Shown here: piece after piece, positions 11,003 through 22,700 of the stretch | Numbering within the stretch: the stretch's first letter is position 1 | Layout of the letters: each line of letters starts with the position of its first letter | Source of the DNA: Morella rubra | Taxonomy: Eukaryota > Streptophyta > Magnoliopsida > Fagales > Myricaceae | Assembly: GCA_003952965.2 (NCBI GenBank) | Contig: RXIC02000464.1 | Coordinates: 18,988-82,987, forward strand | Direction: 5' to 3' | Length of the DNA stretch: 64,000 bases | Made by a program: the position numbers and the translations under genes | The notes under the pieces: model-generated | The model's input: only the letters and a program-made list of their open reading frames with translations | Database searches by the model: none | What the model was told of the DNA's origin: nothing

Positions 11003-11694
11003 GGGCTTGTTTGTTTCAGAGATATTTTTAAAATTTTCATTCAACTTACTACGAACTTAAACCGAACATGTTAAAATTTAGGATGCAGTTAATTATTTTT
11101 CATTTTTACCCTGATCATGCTTATGAAAAATTACCAATATATCCTTCAGTAGTGCTTTGAGGACATAAATACCAAAGGGTAAAATAGAAATTTGAAAAAA
11201 CACATAGCCCCACACGTTCAGCGCATTAACCAATCGGACATGTGAATGGACGAAATACCCCAACTGCTTTATCCAACATTAAGGCTTTGGTTGAGGGCGA
11301 TATGGTCATTTCATCCGACCATTAAATATTCTACCTCAATTTTCCCCCCCTTCCCCTGCGATACCCTGTAGCTTGTTAGTAGGCATCAATCACTCTTTTG
11401 CAAAAGTTCTTCTTCTCTTATTCTTTTTTTTTTTTTAATACCTTTCAAATATTTATATTGTAATAAAAAAAAATTCGAAATTATAATAAATATTATAAAT
11501 AAGCAATATCATTTTACTTTTTATCTTTTTCACTCATCCCAATAAAAATAATCTACAAACAACAACCTTAAAAATCATCGTTACTTTTTTTATACCTCAA
11601 CAACTTCTACACAAACACCAATACAACTCCAACATCACCTTAAAATTCTCAAAACACTTCAAATCCTAAAAATCTCATCAAAACGAACATGCCC
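11003..11694. mobile_element. Tourist-like MITE (copy B), 692 bp
   Basis: Counterpart of 1494-2185, with TAA flanks at 11000-11002 and 11695-11697 and the same inverted termini. Confidence 0.65.
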
Positions 11695-13044
11695 TAAGCA
11701 TAGGCACAGCCTAGTGGCTGCCCAAGGTTACCAAGTTCTCCAAATTTCAAATTTTCTTTAATTATACTATTAAATAAATATCTAATATTATCTAAAACTA
11801 AAAAATTAGTGTAGCCAACTGCCTAAGGTCCCAATAGTAAAAAGGTCTAAATTTCAATTTTTCTTTCATTGTTACTATCAAATGAATGTCTAATATTACC
11901 TAAAATTGAAAATTTTCAAGAAAAAGCTACCTAATTTAATGATTTGTGTATGTTTTTATTTTTTAAAGGTGACTATTAAATTACTTTGATTGGAGGAACC
12001 ATTTACTCCTTTTATTTTTAGGTGATTGTTTCACCCAAAAGTCTTCTTAAGTAAAGCTATTAGCTGTCAATCTACATAAAAGGACTTAACTTAAAAATTT
12101 TTTTGCTTAAATTAAGTGAGAAACTTCTTATTTCTTTGTTAAATAAAAAACACAGGAAAATACTCTCTTCTCTATTGATCATTTTATTTTTTTCCCTATT
12201 ATTTCTTTGTGTTTCTCAGCACTTACCTTTAGTTGTTTTTCTTATCAAGATCACTCGTCAAAGGCTTCATATACAATTATTCTAAACTTTTCTACTTTAG
12301 TTGTATTGTAAGTTGCATTTGTTGTAGTTATCGTTATTTTGTAGAAGAAAATTGAGATTATTCTGAATTTTGTTCTGTAGTTTTATTCTAAGTTTGTGTT
12401 TGCATTTCTTGTAATTTTCATTATTCCATTTAGAATAATTTTGAGATATCAAATATGTCTAGTAAAAAATATATATGAAAAGTGAAAAATGAAACAAAAA
12501 TAGGAAAAATAGTTCAATCTTAAAAAGGCGACAAAATATTACTTCAAATTCCATGAAAAGATTAGCAAATGAGAAACATTCCCTTTTTATAGAATTGAAA
12601 GACAAAATTCAGACAACAAATCAAAATGACACTAACAACATCTACACTCATAACAACGCCCAAACTTTTGATTATATAGAGAAAAAAATAAAAAATTAGA
12701 AAAGGATGAGATAACTAAAAAAAATTGTAAAAAATAATGAAATGTTAAACTTTATTGTTAATATTTAGGACCCTATAGATTGAAAAAATATTGATATAAA
12801 TCTAAGAGGTTTACAATATCAATTAAAAATGATATATTAACAAATCTTGAACTTAAAAATTTAAGTAATTTTTTAGAAGAATAATTCCTTCTTCTTTTTT
12901 TTCTTTTTAAGTAAGGCAATATTATTAAAGAAAAAGAAAATTGGAAATAGAACTGTTAACTTCAGGTTTTTTCTAGTTTCTTTTTTCTGGTAGTTTGTTG
13001 TCCTAGGCTGTAGTGGTGTTGCCGGTAGTTTTAGTCTGGTGGTC

Positions 13045-13323
13045 ATGATGTTCTTTTCCCGTCGATTCTGTGTAGAAGCAAAGGAGTTTCAGGTTACAGT
13101 TTTAGGCAATGGTGTTGTGAAATTTTCGGAGTGGAGCCGGAAGGCTCTGAGCTCTATTTTCCTTGGGAGGTTTGGAGCCGTTTGGTTGGTGAACATGGCG
13201 AGTAGACCGCAGGTGGATGCCAATAAGGAGTTTGTCGTAAAATTTAACGAAGCTTCCTGGGCCTTTTTGCCACAGCGTTGTAGTAACAAGGCAGGGAGGT
13301 ATGTTGCCATAGCAGAGTTTGGA
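13045..13323 (+). pseudogene. LINE ORF1, N-terminal part (copy B)
   Basis: The translation is identical to 3536-3814. It is interrupted by the hAT element at the AGTTTGGA target (13316-13323). Confidence 0.6.
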
Positions 13324-14839
13324 CAGTGGCGGAATCAGGAATGCAATTGAAGGGGGTAAACTCCTAAGGAAAATGATCAAAAAAAAATTTACTACGTAAT
13401 GCCAAAAAATATTTTAAGAGTTAAAATATCAAAAATTAAGGATTAAAACAGTAAAAATATTGAAATATATATACCGTACTATTTGCTAATACTGAGAGGT
13501 GGCAATTGGATCCTACAGGACTGCATCTTCTAAAAACGTTGTAAAATCGCTTCGTTCTCTGAAAAACGACAAGAAATAAGTATTATGCTTCTATTATTAT
13601 TGAAAGACAATAAGAGCAAAACAAAGCATATTGAAAAAAATAATTTTCTAATACTCTGTTTCAACTCCCCAAGCTCATTCAAATTACAAGGATCCAAAGT
13701 TCAAAAAGAATCCAAAGGATCCAAGAGCATAGAGCTACTTCCTACCCTTGCTATAGCTATCTTTTAGTATGACAGTTCTATTGAACACGAGCTTCTCAGG
13801 AGTAGAATCTCTATTAACAACAAAATAATCTGGAATTGCAAGGAGAAAATACATACTTGGCTTAGAAAATAAAAAATAAAAAATAAAAAGCAAATATTTA
13901 TTGGTGTTTGTGTAGGATTTTTTGAGATTTTGGATGTTCGTTTTGTGAATTTTGTTAAATACATTTTATCCTAAAATCCTTTTGCAAACGAACATGATGC
14001 AAGACGAGTTTTGGAAGACATCATCAAATTTGTCTGCACATAGCAATAGGCAGTGGGCCGCTACCCCTCTGCTTATATACCAATTTTTTGACAAAATATG
14101 TTCTTGGCGTCTCAAAATTTTAAAGAATGTCCCTTCCAACCATTTTTAATTTCTTAAGAATAAATTTTGAAATATTTAATAATAACCTATCATTTTTAGT
14201 TTGAATAGATTTTAAAAACACATTTAATAGGATTAAAAAAATTCCATATTCAACTTAAATCTTTAAAATCTAGAATTTTTCTTAAAACTCCAACTTTTGA
14301 AATGTAAAATGTTCTTTATATATATATATAAACTCTTAATATTTCAATTGCATTAAATTTCTATAGACTCACAAGCAAATTCTATAGATTGCAGCAACTA
14401 TAAATTGATGACAATAAATTCTATAGATTCACAAACAGATTCTATAGATTTAGTAACAATAAATTCAATTGCATCAAATTCTATAAATTCACAAACAAAT
14501 TCACATATCATCTCCTGCAGATTGCAGCAACAATAAATTGATAACAATAAATTCTACAGATTCACAAACAGATTCTATACATCCAGCAACAATAAATTCA
14601 ATTTCGGCAACAACAAATTCAATAGCCGATCACCCAAATCCCAATTGACAACTTAAACACAATACCTGAGCTGAGAGTGAGACCCTTCCTCTTCTTTCAA
14701 TTGCAGTATGTGGCGTGCCTTTCCAAATCCAAATCCTAAATTCCTAATCAATTTTCATCACATTATCAAGCAAAAATTAAAATAAATTTCATCACTAATC
14801 GAAAAATAAACTAGAGAGAAAGAGACTTGAGTTGAGACT

Positions 14840-14886
<47 letters not shown>

Positions 14887-15418
14887 TGGTTGTGGAGGAG
14901 GAGAGAGGGTTGGAGAGGGGCAGAGGGCTGAGAGCCCGAGAGGGGAGAGAGAGACAGCGTGAGAGAGGCAGAGAGAGAGAGAATTGTGGTTGTGGAGAGG
15001 AGAGAGGGTCGGAGAGGGGCAAAGGGCTGAGAGCCCGAGAGGGAGAGGGAGAGCAGCGTGAGAGAGGGCAAGAGGCTGGTGTTCTGTGGCAGCAGAGTGA
15101 GGAGGAGAGAGGGACTGTCGGACGGAGGCTGGCGTCGGGAGGGGGAGCAGAGTGAGAGTGAGAAAGAGGGGAAAATTGAAAGTGGGGGAGCCGGGGAAGG
15201 GAGGCTGCGCAGGGTGAAACGCGCATTTCACCCTGATTTTTTTTTTTTAAAGGACACCTGGGCCTGGGTCTTTGGGGCTGGGGGCCTGAGGGGGGGCGGG
15301 CTGGGTCTAAGGGGGTGGGCCTAGCTCTAAGGGGGTAGCCCATAATAATAATCATAATAATAAATTATTTACACATTTTCAGGTGATGGGGAGCGGCTCC
15401 TCGCTCGTTCCGCCTCTG
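13324..15418. mobile_element. Non-autonomous hAT element (copy B), 2095 bp
   Basis: Termini are CAGTGGCGGAATCAGG and GTTCCGCCTCTG, flanked by AGTTTGGA at 13316-13323 and 15419-15426. The right terminus is one base closer to a perfect inverted repeat than in copy A. It is 22 bp longer than copy A, mainly through changes in the GA-rich tract. Confidence 0.85.
14843..14884. repeat. (GA)n microsatellite, ~42 bp
   Basis: An uninterrupted GA run lies inside the hAT element. The corresponding place in copy A (5367-5382) has a much shorter run, the largest simple length difference between the copies. Confidence 0.9.
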
Positions 15419-17307
15419 AGTTTGGAGGTGGGCGCAGGAAGGGGGTGATGATGATACCAGAAGGTAAAGGGGGGTCCGGATGGAAGGATCTGGCCGCTGT
15501 GTTTCAGGAGGTGGTCTCACACCTTGGTATGCACAAAAGTGGACGAGGGGGTTTTTCTAGTTCTAGAGTTCGTAATGAGGTTTCTTTCGTCGAAGTTGCT
15601 AAAAGAGGGACGATAGGGGAGAGCTTGGGGGTGGGGGTGTGGCCGTGAAGGGCGTTACGGAGGTTGCTGGTGGTGTGGAGAAGAAGGCAATGATGCATGC
15701 TTCTTCGCATGAGACTTTGGTGACCGATGTTTCAGTTTCCAAAGAGGTGGCATTTAATGCTAAGACGGTGGGCGACAAGGTGATTGACGTGCCTTTTTGG
15801 AAAAGCAAGTTGATGGGGTTCAAAAAAGAAATTAACGTTCTTTTAAATCTTTTGGGGAAGGAAGTGGGCCGGGCTTTTTGCGTGCTGATTCACTAGGCTT
15901 GGGGTGGAGGTTGCGATTCCTAGGGATAGGCAGGCGCCTTCACCACCGCAGGATCTGTTGAAGGCAGATGGGCTGGGCCCAGTTTTTTCTACTCTTGTTA
16001 ACTTGGTTTTGACCCAGTTGGGTGCTTCGGCTTGAATCCTGCGACTGGGCTGGAGTCTTTAGGCCCGTTGGAAGGCTGTAGCCATATGGGGGCCGGTCTT
16101 CATCGCGACCCGTTGCTTGTGAGTGGGTTCGTCGACGTCATGGCTGATACAGTGGCAGGCGATGTTGATCAGCTCGCGCCGGAGGTCGGACCATCGTTGG
16201 TGCCTTTTGAGGTGAAGGGTCACTTGCCCGGTGGCCATTCCGGCGCCGGAGCTGTCGTTGAGATCCTTTGATAGTGCCTGCCGAAGTGCCTTTTTCTTCT
16301 CGGGGGTGTTTAGTCTGCCGAATCTTATTCTTGAAGACTCAAATGGGGTTCTAGCGCCGAAAGTGCCGTTTTGGTCCTAAGCATGCCGAAGTGGCTGTTT
16401 TTCCCCAGGGGATGCTGTTTAGGCCGAATCTCCTTCCTGAAGGCCTAGATGGGGTCGTTGGGTCTTCCTTATGGCTTTTAGATGAGGTTGTGTGTGTGCT
16501 GCTCCCGTGTGAGGGTAATGTTGATTGGGTAGATCGGGTTGGTCTAGAAGAGTTAGGAGTCAAGTCTGGAGGGGATGGGCTAGTCGTTGTCTCTAGTGGG
16601 GATACTCAGTCTCATGGGCAGTGCATTGGGCTTGCTGATAGGGTGGTCCCAGCTGATTGTGTTGCTAATGGGTGTCTCTTGGAAATGCTCGATGGGGCGA
16701 GATAGGTAGGAAGGGAGTTGTCTTTGGTTGAGGTTGCCACTCCAGAGCTGTGTATGGCTCCGTTGGTCGTCTGTAGCCCTGATGGAGGGGAGTTTGAGTG
16801 CCAGCGGAATGATAGGGCTTCAGGATGGGTGTTGGACATGGTGTTGTCTTTCCGCCTAATGGTGGGTGTGTCTTGTGAAGGTTATGAGGCCGATTTGCTG
16901 TGTCTCTTTGCTGCGTTTGGAACATGAAAGGGAGCATAGTAGCCTTAAGACTCCTAGAGGGAAGGGAGGCAAACTAGTAAGAGAGATGAAGAGTTTGGTG
17001 TCTTCAATTAATTATGATAGGAAGGGTGATTCTTCGCACAGGGGACGGCGTGGGGGGCGGGCATTGATGGTGATTAGATGATGCCAAAAATTATTAGTTG
17101 GAATATCAGGGCTCAACAATAAAGAGAAGTGTAAAGGAGTTGGAAATTTATTGAGGAGGTGGAAACCGGATTTAGTTCGTCTCTAGGAGACCAAGGTGGT
17201 TGTTATGTCTAGAGATGTGATTAGACGTTCGTGGGGTGGTTCTTTTGTGAGATGGTGTAATTTGAAGGCGGATGGTGCCTCGGGGGATATTTTGTTGTTG
17301 TGGGAAA
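15419..17307 (+). pseudogene. LINE ORF1 C-terminal part and ORF2 endonuclease start (copy B)
   Basis: Matches 5888-7696 and continues past the point where copy A meets the gap. ORF2 begins at 17081 (PKIISWNIRG) and can be followed in shifting frames through DVIRRSWGG and SGDILLLW up to about 17307, after which the similarity stops abruptly. Only the N-terminal part of the endonuclease remains, and the reverse transcriptase is absent. ORF1 carries extra frameshifts compared with copy A, for example near 15622. The loss of the 3' part is not ordinary 5' truncation and implies a later deletion or insertion at 17307. Confidence 0.65.
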
Positions 17308-20300
17308 CTAAAATTTATTATTATTTTATATTTAAATAATATTTTATAATTTATTAGGAAAGGCCTCGTTTTAGGTCTTGCTTTATAAGCCCAATTATCT
17401 TGGAGCTGCTCTTACTTGGACCCATCTAGCAATATCTCTGTACACTGACCCAATGTTAATGTGTTTCCTCCCCAAAACAACCCTTGCTTTTTTTCTCAGA
17501 AAATGAAATAACCTTTATAAAATAAAGGCATTAATACTCTCCAATGGCTTTACGACGTGGCTAAAACTTGATCTTACTGAATTTTGGCTATTTGGCTTGG
17601 CTCAGTCCTGGCATTGGCAAAGAAGAATCTACGAATTATTGACTTCTGTAACGCGAACTCGCGGAAGAAACTGGACAATGGAAGGATCTCCACGACTCTG
17701 TTCCGGCTCACTTGGGGTCGATATCATCTTTGGTGTCGCTTATTGGTGCCTCGTCCATCCTTGGACCACATCTTTGTTCCACCAACAAGAAGTGAGAAAA
17801 ACATATGTATGGTCAGAAAAAAAAAAAAAAAATCCAGCCATAGCTATCCACCTAAGAGGATTATCTGTCGTCATAGCCCCACAAGAGTTCAGTTGATTTT
17901 TAGAATGAGGCAGTTTCATCTACATACCTCCTAACTCCACAATCGCTCTTAGGTGTCCCTTGTAGTGTGAACTTTATTGTAGGATCCACATGATATGTCT
18001 ATCCCTATCTGAAATAAACCATTTAATTCGGATAGTAAATTAGAGAAGATCTCTATTTTATTTTTATACTCTCAAACCAATTAGGCTATTACTATTGGGG
18101 GTGAGTATTATATTATTTAATATTGTTCGTATTAAACTTTAAATAGTATTGGTCTTACAACATTCCGCTAGGATCAAAATTGCACTATGCTATGCCGAGA
18201 AAAAATTGTAGAGTCATAATCATATAAGAAAATCATAATCATGGTTGTTGATTAGATGTGCTGTCATTGCTACTTGACTTCTCATGAGCTTGCTTTCCTT
18301 GTTAATTAAGTGTTTTGTTTCCATGTGGAGCTTGTTTCCCCTGATTACCTCCTTGGCAGCTCCTTGTTCTTGCGAAGCTTGCTATTGATTGTTTCCATGT
18401 TGAGCTCCATTCATTTGATTGCTTCCTTACTTGCCGACTGCCGTGGGCTGATGCGCCCAGCTAACATGAAGTCCAATGCGACAAGTTTTACAAGTAATTG
18501 GTCGACGATTTGCTTAACCAAAGTTGAAAGGTGTTTTGTCATGGTTTTGGTTGTATGTGTTTGGTTGATGTGATTTTGTTTCGGTTTTTGGTATAGATTG
18601 ATTCGTTAGTCTAACCTGGGAGACTCTTCTTCATAGACATATAGGATGCTCTTCAATTCGCTGAACTGCACCAATTGGATACAGTAAATTAGAGAGATCA
18701 GATAAACAAATTAAATAGGTTATAGAGCATTTAATGCATATTGTATTTTGTTTTGTTTTGTTTTTCAATTAGAGCAACAAATTGGAGAAGATGTCACTTT
18801 TCATTAAATTTTTTTTTTATTAGAATAAAATTGACACTAATAATGCAGTTAATAAGTCAAATCACTAGGCCTTTGTTATAGAAGATAAATGACCACCACT
18901 AATTCCAATTTTAAACCACAACAAATATACAACTTCAACAATTTTTTTTTTTTATAAATTATTTTGAAAAGTGATTTTTTTAATCAAGTGAAATTAATAA
19001 ATATATAAAATTATCCTACATATTTATCTAAGTGATGAAAAATCTTTCGCATAAATGATAAAATAAATATTACTCTAGTACGAAAGATTATAAAATATTA
19101 TAAACTTATTATAGGTTCAGTCTTCTTTTCCTCCTATGCACATTAAATCTTGAATAGGGTTATAGTTTATAACATCTTCAACCTTCCTATTTAATTAGAT
19201 TTGGGTTCGGTTGTACTACCTAATTGCGTGTCAGCATGCATAACCTCAATCCTCCTAGCTACTAATTTATGAACTCCCTCAACCCACGCTTAAATAATGC
19301 AGTTTTTTGTTTGCAACAAACGGCTGAAAAGAGGATTTAACAAGGATGGAGTGTACGGAAAGTATTCTTCATGATTAATTACGAATTATTTAAAAAGGCC
19401 TCTCTTATCTGTAAGCAATACAAGGTTGACTCTATGCCCAGAACAACAAAAATTACCAAAATATATAAAGAACTAAATAGAATATTTATGCTTCAATATT
19501 AGCCCTAGACAGATAACTCAGCAGCCAGTGTAGGGTACTGGGGCCGATCACTGTGTTTTCACTTCGGAAGACACTGACGGACTAAGTTATATACAATGTA
19601 CAGATATTAAAAAGGAGACATAAAGAAAATGTACTTTGAGGGAGTGTTTATTTATTTATTTTTTAAATATATAATTTCTTTAATTATGAAAATATCATCT
19701 AATAGCTCTCTAAGGTGAGAGGTTCACATAACAAACTTTACTCTTAGACGAATTATATTTAGTGAGTGGACGTGACTTTGAATCTCAGAATTTGTTGTTG
19801 TACTATCAGTTTAGTTATTGAGTTTTTCAATTGAATCTTAATCGGTTGAACTTACTGCACAAAGATTAAGGCAATAGATTTTTCTCGTAATAAAAAAACT
19901 AACTAATATGTATAAGATAAAAATTACACATAGTAATTAATCAAGCATTCACTTCAATATAACAAATTTGAGTTAGAAAAAATATAAAACTTCAAACTAA
20001 TCCATAGTAAAATGAAAAAATTTCCATTGGAATCATTTTTTCTTATTTTAATGTGAAATTTACCTTGAGATACCTTTCATTTTTACCTGTTTTATGAATT
20101 TGTTGAAGAGCTGAATTTTCTATATATAAAGAGAACTCTAAAGGTACGTGGAATAATTCATCACCAAGAAGATCAAACAGACAAAATAAATAACCCTTTT
20201 TCTTTTAATAATCACAAAAAAAAAAAAAAAAAAAAACATAATGAAAGATTATTTTCTCTAGAACAGGACCACAATGAGCATGACTATCAACCCCTATCCC

Positions 20301-20560
20301 CTATTAAGTGTTGCAGGAAGAGTGAGGCACGCCTCTTCTGATAACAACACATTAAAATACACTTATGGCTTACCTATGAAATCTGTTTCGTTATCTTTAA
20401 AGAAATCCTCCTCGAAAATATTAATTATTCTCATCCATTTTTATTATTTGTTAAATTAAATATATAAAATGACTATTATGGATATAACCGGAGGGACCAA
20501 CCGGAGGGAATGATCTGAATCCTCGCCATAAAAGGATAGGAATGAGGAATCAGAGTCTGT
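17308..20560. other. Intergenic sequence, no gene recognised
   Basis: AT-rich sequence with homopolymer runs (A-runs at 17819-17832 and about 20217-20236). Frames at 17584-17934 and 18310-18573 have no recognisable domain, and the latter resembles decayed repetitive coding sequence. No RNA gene was found. Confidence 0.5.
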
Positions 20561-20759
20561 AGGTGCAGAATAATGGCCGTACCGTGAATATTTGGCTAAA
20601 TCCTGGGCAAAGTACTAAAGCCCCAAAAGAAACTAGCATCACATGTCAGTCACCCAAAAGGGCAAAACCAATGATTCAACTCCATCGACACGTGTCCCTC
20701 CAGCCGGATGCTTTCACCGACACGACCGGTCTATCCCTCCCTGAGCCTCCTTTGTGGAA

Positions 20760-20931
20760 ATTATAAACCACAGAAAAACAAGAAAAAGAAATTAAAGAGA
20801 CATTCTTCTTCAAGAGAGAGCATAGGAGAGATATTCAACTAATCATTCTCTGAAAGAATCAGTTCATCTCTCTCTCTCGTTCTCTCTCTGTGCCTGTCTC
20901 TACATCTTACCGGACTAACTCTTGATCAACG
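20760..20931 (+). promoter_or_regulatory. Probable 5' UTR exon of the PYRP2-like gene
   Basis: A CT-rich leader (TCATCTCTCTCTCTCGTTCT) ends at AACG before GTCAGT (20932), a plausible donor. It is followed by a T-rich stretch typical of a long 5' UTR intron. Acceptor candidates lie at 21441 and 21562, just before the start codon. CT-rich leaders with a UTR intron are common in plant housekeeping genes. The transcription start is not resolved. Confidence 0.4.
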
Positions 20932-21566
20932 GTCAGTTCTTTTCAGGTTTTTCTTATCTTTTTTTCTTATCTTTTTTTCTTTCTATTTCTTTCTTGTTGT
21001 GTATACAGACGAACTATAATCTTAAGTCTTAACCTTCTTCTTTTCGTTTGTTCGTATTTGGCCGAAATTGGAGTTGTTATTATCTGAAACTTGGTGGCCT
21101 TTTGCTGTATATATTGTCGGAGTTCTTTATTTTTCTTTTGATGTATGCTCTCACTTTCTGGGGTTGAGTTTTAATTGCCGTTTTAGCTTTTTATCTTGTT
21201 AATTTGGGGTTTTGGATTGATGGGTTATGCTTAGTTTTGCTTGAAGGGAATGTTGGTGGTGGTTCTTTGAGTCTAAAGTTGGATTTCTGGTGTGGGAAGG
21301 CTGCTTTGTTCTTTGCCCCTTAATTCTCGCCAAGGATGGGTATCTGCAACTAGTTGCGAGTTTTGTACATGTCAATCGGATGGTTGTTGAGGAAGGTTGA
21401 ACTGTGTTGCTGAACCGCAGTTGGATGTATAGATTTTAAAGGTGTTTAGTTGGGCAAGCTCGATCTCTTCGGTTCAGTCCACGTAGAGAATAAAAGGGGC
21501 TGTTTCATAAGCAGATTTCTCTTAAATTCCAATTTAGTCGAGCAATTTTATTTTTTGAAAAGAAAA

Positions 21567-22700
21567 ATGGTCGAATCTGTTGCCACTACATCTTTTCTTG
21601 GGCATCCACCATTATGTTGTGGGAGTTTCGCCAAGGATGTTTTGTGCAAAAGGAGATCTCCAAATTACTGTCGGTTCCCAATTGTTAAATTCTTTGGTAG
21701 AAGGCTTGTTGTTTCACCTTCTTTGCTGAGATTGAAAGATGATCAGTTTGCAATTTCACCAATTAAGTCCCTAGCTATGGAGCTGACCAAAGAGGTGTAT
21801 TCATATCGAGAGGAGAGAATTCCCAGGGATTGGGATTATGAGATTGATACCAACTTTGATAGAAAACCTGGTTTGTGGCCTCCGGAGAATAAAGCCGACA
21901 ACCCTTCGCTACATAATCCCCTGCTTAGACAAGAAAGGATGGGTTGTGGTTGGTTAGGTGCCATATTTGAATGGGAAGGGGTTATCATTGAAGACAATCC
22001 TGATACTGAGAGGCAAGCATGGCTGGCTCTTTCTCAGGAAGAAGGAAAACCTCCGCCCCCAGCTTTTATACTTAGAAGAATAGAAGGCATGAAGAATGAG
22101 CAGGCAATATCTGAAGTTCTGTGCTGGTCAAGAGATCCAGCACAGTTAAGAAGAATGGCTGCTAGGAAAGAAGAGATTTACCAGGCTTTGCGAGGGGGGA
22201 TTTATCAACTACGAGCTGGGTCAAGAGAGTTTGTGAATATCTTGATGCATTATAAAATTCCTATGGCCTTAGTCTCTACACGTCCTAGAAAAACCCTCGA
22301 GACTGCAATGGGAACAATTGGTATTGAGGGGTATTTCAATGTGATCGTTGCTGCAGAGGATGTTCACAGGGGAAAGCCTGATCCAGAGATGTTTGTGTAT
22401 GCAGCACAGCTTCTACAATTTATTCCTGAGCGGTGCATTGTGTTTGGGAACTCAAATCAGACAGTGGAGGCTGCTCATGATGCGCGGATGAAGTGTGTTG
22501 CTGTTGCTAGCAAGCATCCTGTCTATGAGCTTGGGGCTGCAGACTTGGTGGTGAGGCGCCTAGATGAGCTTTCCGTGGTTGATCTGAAGAACCTTACTGC
22601 TACCGAATCTGCTGAATACGAGCCCGAGTTAGAGCTGGAAGAGGAAGATGATGACTCATCTTCATCAACCTTGGCAGCAGTTGATGATGGTTCTTGGTAA
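21567..22700 (+). CDS. PYRP2: 5-amino-6-(5-phospho-D-ribitylamino)uracil phosphatase, plastid (HAD family)
   Basis: Single-exon frame of 377 residues starting MVESVATTSF. An upstream in-frame extension to 21450 begins only with TTG and was rejected. Residues 1 to about 70 look like a plastid transit peptide (Ser/Arg/Cys-rich, few acids). A HAD fold follows: motif I region GAIFEWEGV (131-139), motif II LVSTRP (S237/T238), motif III RGKPDPE (K270), motif IV region VFGNSNQT (292-299), and a strongly acidic C-terminal tail (350-365). The enzyme removes phosphate from a riboflavin-pathway intermediate before lumazine synthase. Motif I has Glu where HAD enzymes have Asp, and motif IV lacks the acidic pair. 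The assignment to the At4g11570 (PYRP2) type rests on overall sequence memory and on the neighbouring BAH gene. Confidence 0.88.
   Translation: MVESVATTSFLGHPPLCCGSFAKDVLCKRRSPNYCRFPIVKFFGRRLVVSPSLLRLKDDQFAISPIKSLAMELTKEVYSYREERIPRDWDYEIDTNFDRKPGLWPPENKADNPSLHNPLLRQERMGCGWLGAIFEWEGVIIEDNPDTERQAWLALSQEEGKPPPPAFILRRIEGMKNEQAISEVLCWSRDPAQLRRMAARKEEIYQALRGGIYQLRAGSREFVNILMHYKIPMALVSTRPRKTLETAMGTIGIEGYFNVIVAAEDVHRGKPDPEMFVYAAQLLQFIPERCIVFGNSNQTVEAAHDARMKCVAVASKHPVYELGAADLVVRRLDELSVVDLKNLTATESAEYEPELELEEEDDDSSSSTLAAVDDGSW

Larger units (their letters stand above)
9458..17210. repeat. Copy B of the 7.7-kb near-identical direct repeat
   Basis: This is the second copy of bases 1-7696. Differences are scattered single bases and short indels, one rearranged patch at about 10300-10460, and a longer GA tract at 14843-14884. 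Beyond 17210 the sequence continues into LINE ORF2 and then the PYRP2 locus, so this copy is embedded in unique sequence on its right. On its left it touches the 5' side of the BAH-domain gene. Confidence 0.93.

Noticed and set aside
14758-15355. Overlapping Ser/Pro/Leu-rich frames on the minus strand and Arg/Glu/Gly-rich frames on the plus strand
   Set aside because: They are translations of the GA/CT-rich tract inside the hAT element and change completely between copies A and B.
18310-18573. Frame of 87 codons that might be a small membrane protein
   Set aside because: The sequence reads as decayed repetitive DNA on either strand. There is no conserved domain and no neighbouring splice or promoter signals.
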